A stretch of DNA of 64,000 bases from contig CAVSMD010000008.1 of assembly GCA_963728995.1 (NCBI GenBank), positions 62,001 through 126,000 on the forward strand, written 5' to 3'. The DNA is from FEN-1219 sp963728995. GTDB lineage: Bacteria > Pseudomonadota > Gammaproteobacteria > Steroidobacterales > Rariloculaceae. The position numbers and the translations under genes were made by a program. A model generated the notes under the pieces. That model saw only the letters and a program-made list of their open reading frames with translations, was not told where the DNA came from and searched no databases. Of this stretch, positions 61,704 through 64,000 are shown one piece after another; position 1 is the stretch's first letter, and each line of letters starts with the position of its first letter.

Positions 61704-63738
61704 TCATGCCGGTTCGACTGCGCGCGGCGGCATGCCCACGCTCCGCTGCCGAAGCTCGTTGATCTCGTCGCGCAGCTGTGCGGCTTGCTCGAACTCGAGA
61801 TCGCGCGCGTGTTGGTACATTTTCTTCTCGAGCTGTTGAACTCGAGCAAGGATCTGCTCGGGTGAGAGACGCTCGTAACGCACCTGCTCCCGATCCCGGC
61901 GTCTGCGGTCCCCTCTGCCGCCGCGGGGCGAGGCGCGCGCACCTTCCATGACGTCCTGGACGGCCTTGCGAATCGAACGGGGCTCGATACCGTGCTCGCG
62001 GTTGAACTCGAGCTGCCTGACGCGGCGCCGATTGGTCTCGTCGATGGCGCGCTGCATCGAGCCCGTGGTTCGGTCGGCATACAGGATCGCCGTGCCGCGA
62101 ATGTTGCGCGCCGCCCGGCCGACCGTCTGGATCAACGAGCCCTCGGACCGCAGGAAGCCTTCCTTGTCCGCATCGAACACCGCCACCAGCGACACCTCGG
62201 GCAGGTCGAGGCCTTCGCGCAGAAGATTGATGCCGACCAGCACGTCGAACTCACCGAGCCGCAGGTCCCGCACGATCTCCATGCGCTCGACTGTCTCCAC
62301 GTCGGCGTGCAGATAACGGACACGGACCCCGTGCTCCTGCAGGTAGTCCGTCAGGTCCTCGGCCATGCGCTTCGTCAGCGTGGTAATCAGCACGCGCTCG
62401 CTGAGCGCGACGCGCGCGTTGATCTCGGAAAGCACGTCGTCCACTTGCGTGCCGGCGGGCCGCACCTCGATCTCGGGGTCGACGAGGCCCGTGGGACGCA
62501 CGACCTGCTCCACGATCTGATCGGAGTGGGCGCGCTCGTACGGGCCCGGCGTCGCCGAAACGAAGACCGTCTGCGGGGCGATCTGCTCGTATTCCTCGAA
62601 CGACAGGGGACGATTGTCGAGCGCCGACGGGAGCCGGAAGCCGTACTCGACGAGGGTCTCTTTGCGCGAGCGGTCTCCTTTATACATGCCGCCGATCTGC
62701 GGAATCGTGACGTGGCTTTCGTCGACGAATAGCATGCGCATCGTCGGGCAAGTAGTCGAACAGGCACGGCGGCGGCTCGCCCGGTGCTCGCCCGGACAAA
62801 TAGCGCGAGTAGTTCTCGATGCCGTTGCAGTAGCCGACCTCGAGAATCATCTCGAGATCGAAGCGAGTCCGCTGCTCGAGGCGCTGGGCCTCGACGAGCT
62901 TGTTGGCGTCGCGCAGGCGATTCAACTGCTCCGCTAGATCCACGCGAATCTGCTCGACGGATGCGAGCAAGGTCTCGCGCGGCGTCACGTAATGCGTCTT
63001 CGGATAGATCGTGGCGCGCGGAATCTTCTGCGTCACCTCCCCGGTCAGCGGATCGAAGAAGCTGATCTGCTCGATCTCGTCGTCGAACAGCTCGACGCGC
63101 ACGGCTTCCTTCTCCGACTCGGCCGGAAAGATGTCGATGACGTCGCCCCGGACCCGATACGTGCCGCGGGCAAGATCGAGCGGGTTGCGCGCGTACTGAA
63201 GCTCCGTGAGACGCCGCAGCAGGCTCCGCTGATCGAGCTTGGCGCCACGGACGAGATGCAGCACCATGCCGTGATACGCGGCCGGGTCGCCGAGGCCGTA
63301 GATCGCCGACACCGTGGCGACGATCACGACGTCGCGGCGCTCGAGCAACGCCTTCGTCGCCGACAATCGCATCTGCTCGATGTGGTTGTTGATCGACGCG
63401 TCCTTCTCGATGTAGGTGTCGCTCGAGGGGACGTAGGCCTCGGGCTGGTAGTAGTCGTAGTACGAGACGAAATATTCCACGGCGTTTCGCGGAAAGAACT
63501 CGCGCATCTCGCCGTACAGTTGCGCCGCCAGCGTCTTGTTATGCGCGAGGATCAGGGTCGGCCGCTGCAACGTGTCGATGACGTTGGCCATCGTGAACGT
63601 CTTGCCGGAGCCCGTGACTCCGAGCAGGGTCTGCTTGGCGAGGCCGCTGGCGATGCCTTCCACGAGCCGCGCGATCGCCTGCGGCTGATCCCCCGCAGGC
63701 GGATACTCGGCGACGAGCTCGAAGGGTCGGTCGGTCAT
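61704..63738 (-). pseudogene. uvrB: Excinuclease ABC subunit B, interrupted by a +1 frameshift
   Basis: The N-terminal part (63738 to about 62740) has the helicase motif I GVTGSGKTFT, the beta-hairpin YYDYYQPEAYVPSSDTYIEK and IYGLGDP. The C-terminal part has the normal DEAD-box-equivalent LFVDESHV, GGMYKGDRSRKETLVEYGFRLPSALDNRPL and the C-terminal UVR helices for UvrA/C. The parts join if one base is removed at about 62736-62740 (GATGCGCATG should read GATGCGATG). The two halves are otherwise well preserved, so this looks like a sequence error. It recognises DNA damage in nucleotide excision repair. Confidence 0.88.
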
Positions 63739-63818
63739 CGGTCGTTTAGGACGAGGTTGGCGGAGTGGTCAGCGCATTTTAAGATACCGGAGCCCGCCGA
63801 GAGAAAGGTTTCCTGCCT

Positions 63819-64000
63819 TTGAGCATCCACCTGGCGCATCGCCTACAGCGCATTCAGCCGTCTGCGACCGTGAGCATCACGGCGCGCGCCGGCCGCCTTC
63901 GTGAGGCTGGCCGCGACATCATCGTGCTCAGCGTCGGCGAGCCGGATTTTCCGACGCCGGAGCACATCAAGGACGCTGCGCGCGAAGCCCTGGCCCGCAA
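63819..64000 (+). CDS. PLP-dependent aminotransferase, aspartate type (5' part only)
   Basis: The first 60 codons are seen: SIHLAHRLQRIQPSATVSITARA, followed by IIVLSVGEPDFPTPEHIKDAA, the conserved N-terminus of class I aspartate-type aminotransferases (AspC-like). The start is TTG 63819 with AAAGG about ten bases upstream. It is divergent from uvrB, as in related genomes. The active site lies beyond the window, so the exact activity is not known. Confidence 0.75.
   Translation, partial: MSIHLAHRLQRIQPSATVSITARAGRLREAGRDIIVLSVGEPDFPTPEHIKDAAREALAR

Overview
The window is GC-rich, densely packed bacterial chromosome, most likely from a gammaproteobacterium of the Xanthomonadales/Nevskiales/Steroidobacterales type. 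Several signs point there: an aspartokinase-diaminopimelate decarboxylase fusion (LysAC), a long-form HisG behind a TrpR-family regulator, the order fabG-acpP-fabF-pabC-mltG-tmk-holB-pilZ, the order infC-rpmI-rplT-pheS-pheT-ihfA-merR-tRNA-Pro, a rhombosortase, and uvrB divergent from an aspartate-type aminotransferase. There is no prophage, IS element, CRISPR array or rRNA operon. This is housekeeping and biosynthetic DNA with small accessory patches.

Layout. 1-7.1 kb: partial lipoprotein, S9 peptidase, a predicted outer-membrane protein, an M48 protease, a secreted DUF6491-like protein, and a GDPD gene downstream of a TIR-like (DUF1863-type) gene. 7.2-11.1 kb: an EEP-fold hydrolase divergent from the TIR-like gene, a FadJ/FadB-type beta-oxidation enzyme, and a double cyclic-nucleotide-binding/rhodanese protein. 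11.1-18.1 kb (minus): the fatty-acid-synthesis/holB cluster headed by a rhombosortase. 18.2-23.6 kb (plus): type II secretion genes gspG to gspN. 23.6-32.2 kb (minus): an AddA/AddB-like helicase-nuclease pair, an AlaA-like aminotransferase, SseA and a peroxiredoxin. 32.5-37.7 kb (plus): an attenuator-controlled branched-chain amino-acid operon, ilvC-ilvE-leuC-leuD-leuB. 37.8-44.9 kb (plus): the histidine operon hisR-hisG-D-C-B-H-A-F-E, then a broken alpha/beta hydrolase. 46.1-50.4 kb (minus): lysAC and ilvD. 50.7-53.3 kb: a class III cyclase-like protein convergent with an ExeA-type AAA/FHA protein. 53.5-58.9 kb (minus): tRNA-Pro, merR, ihfA, pheT, pheS, rplT, rpmI, infC. 59-64 kb: two putative secreted metallopeptidases, a GNAT gene, tRNA-Val, uvrB and the start of an aminotransferase.

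How it fits together. Most of the window makes amino acids, fatty acids and translation factors. Two regulatory regions can be read directly. The ilvC leader encodes a 21-residue Ile/Leu/Val-containing peptide followed by mutually exclusive antiterminator and terminator hairpins. The his operon has a near-palindrome over its promoter next to a TrpR-family gene. The rhombosortase shares an intergenic region with the type II secretion operon, which exports the kind of substrate rhombosortases process.

Most notable points: hisF appears to start at ATT and infC at ATC, each behind a strong Shine-Dalgarno sequence. HisB lacks the second catalytic Asp of its phosphatase domain. pheS, uvrB and an alpha/beta hydrolase carry +1 frameshifts (four in total), at least some probably assembly errors because pheS is essential. 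The TIR-like protein has Gln where the catalytic Glu is expected. The strongest candidates for something undescribed are the TIR-like/GDPD/EEP locus and the cyclase-like/FHA-ATPase pair. Both are inference from gene content and order only.
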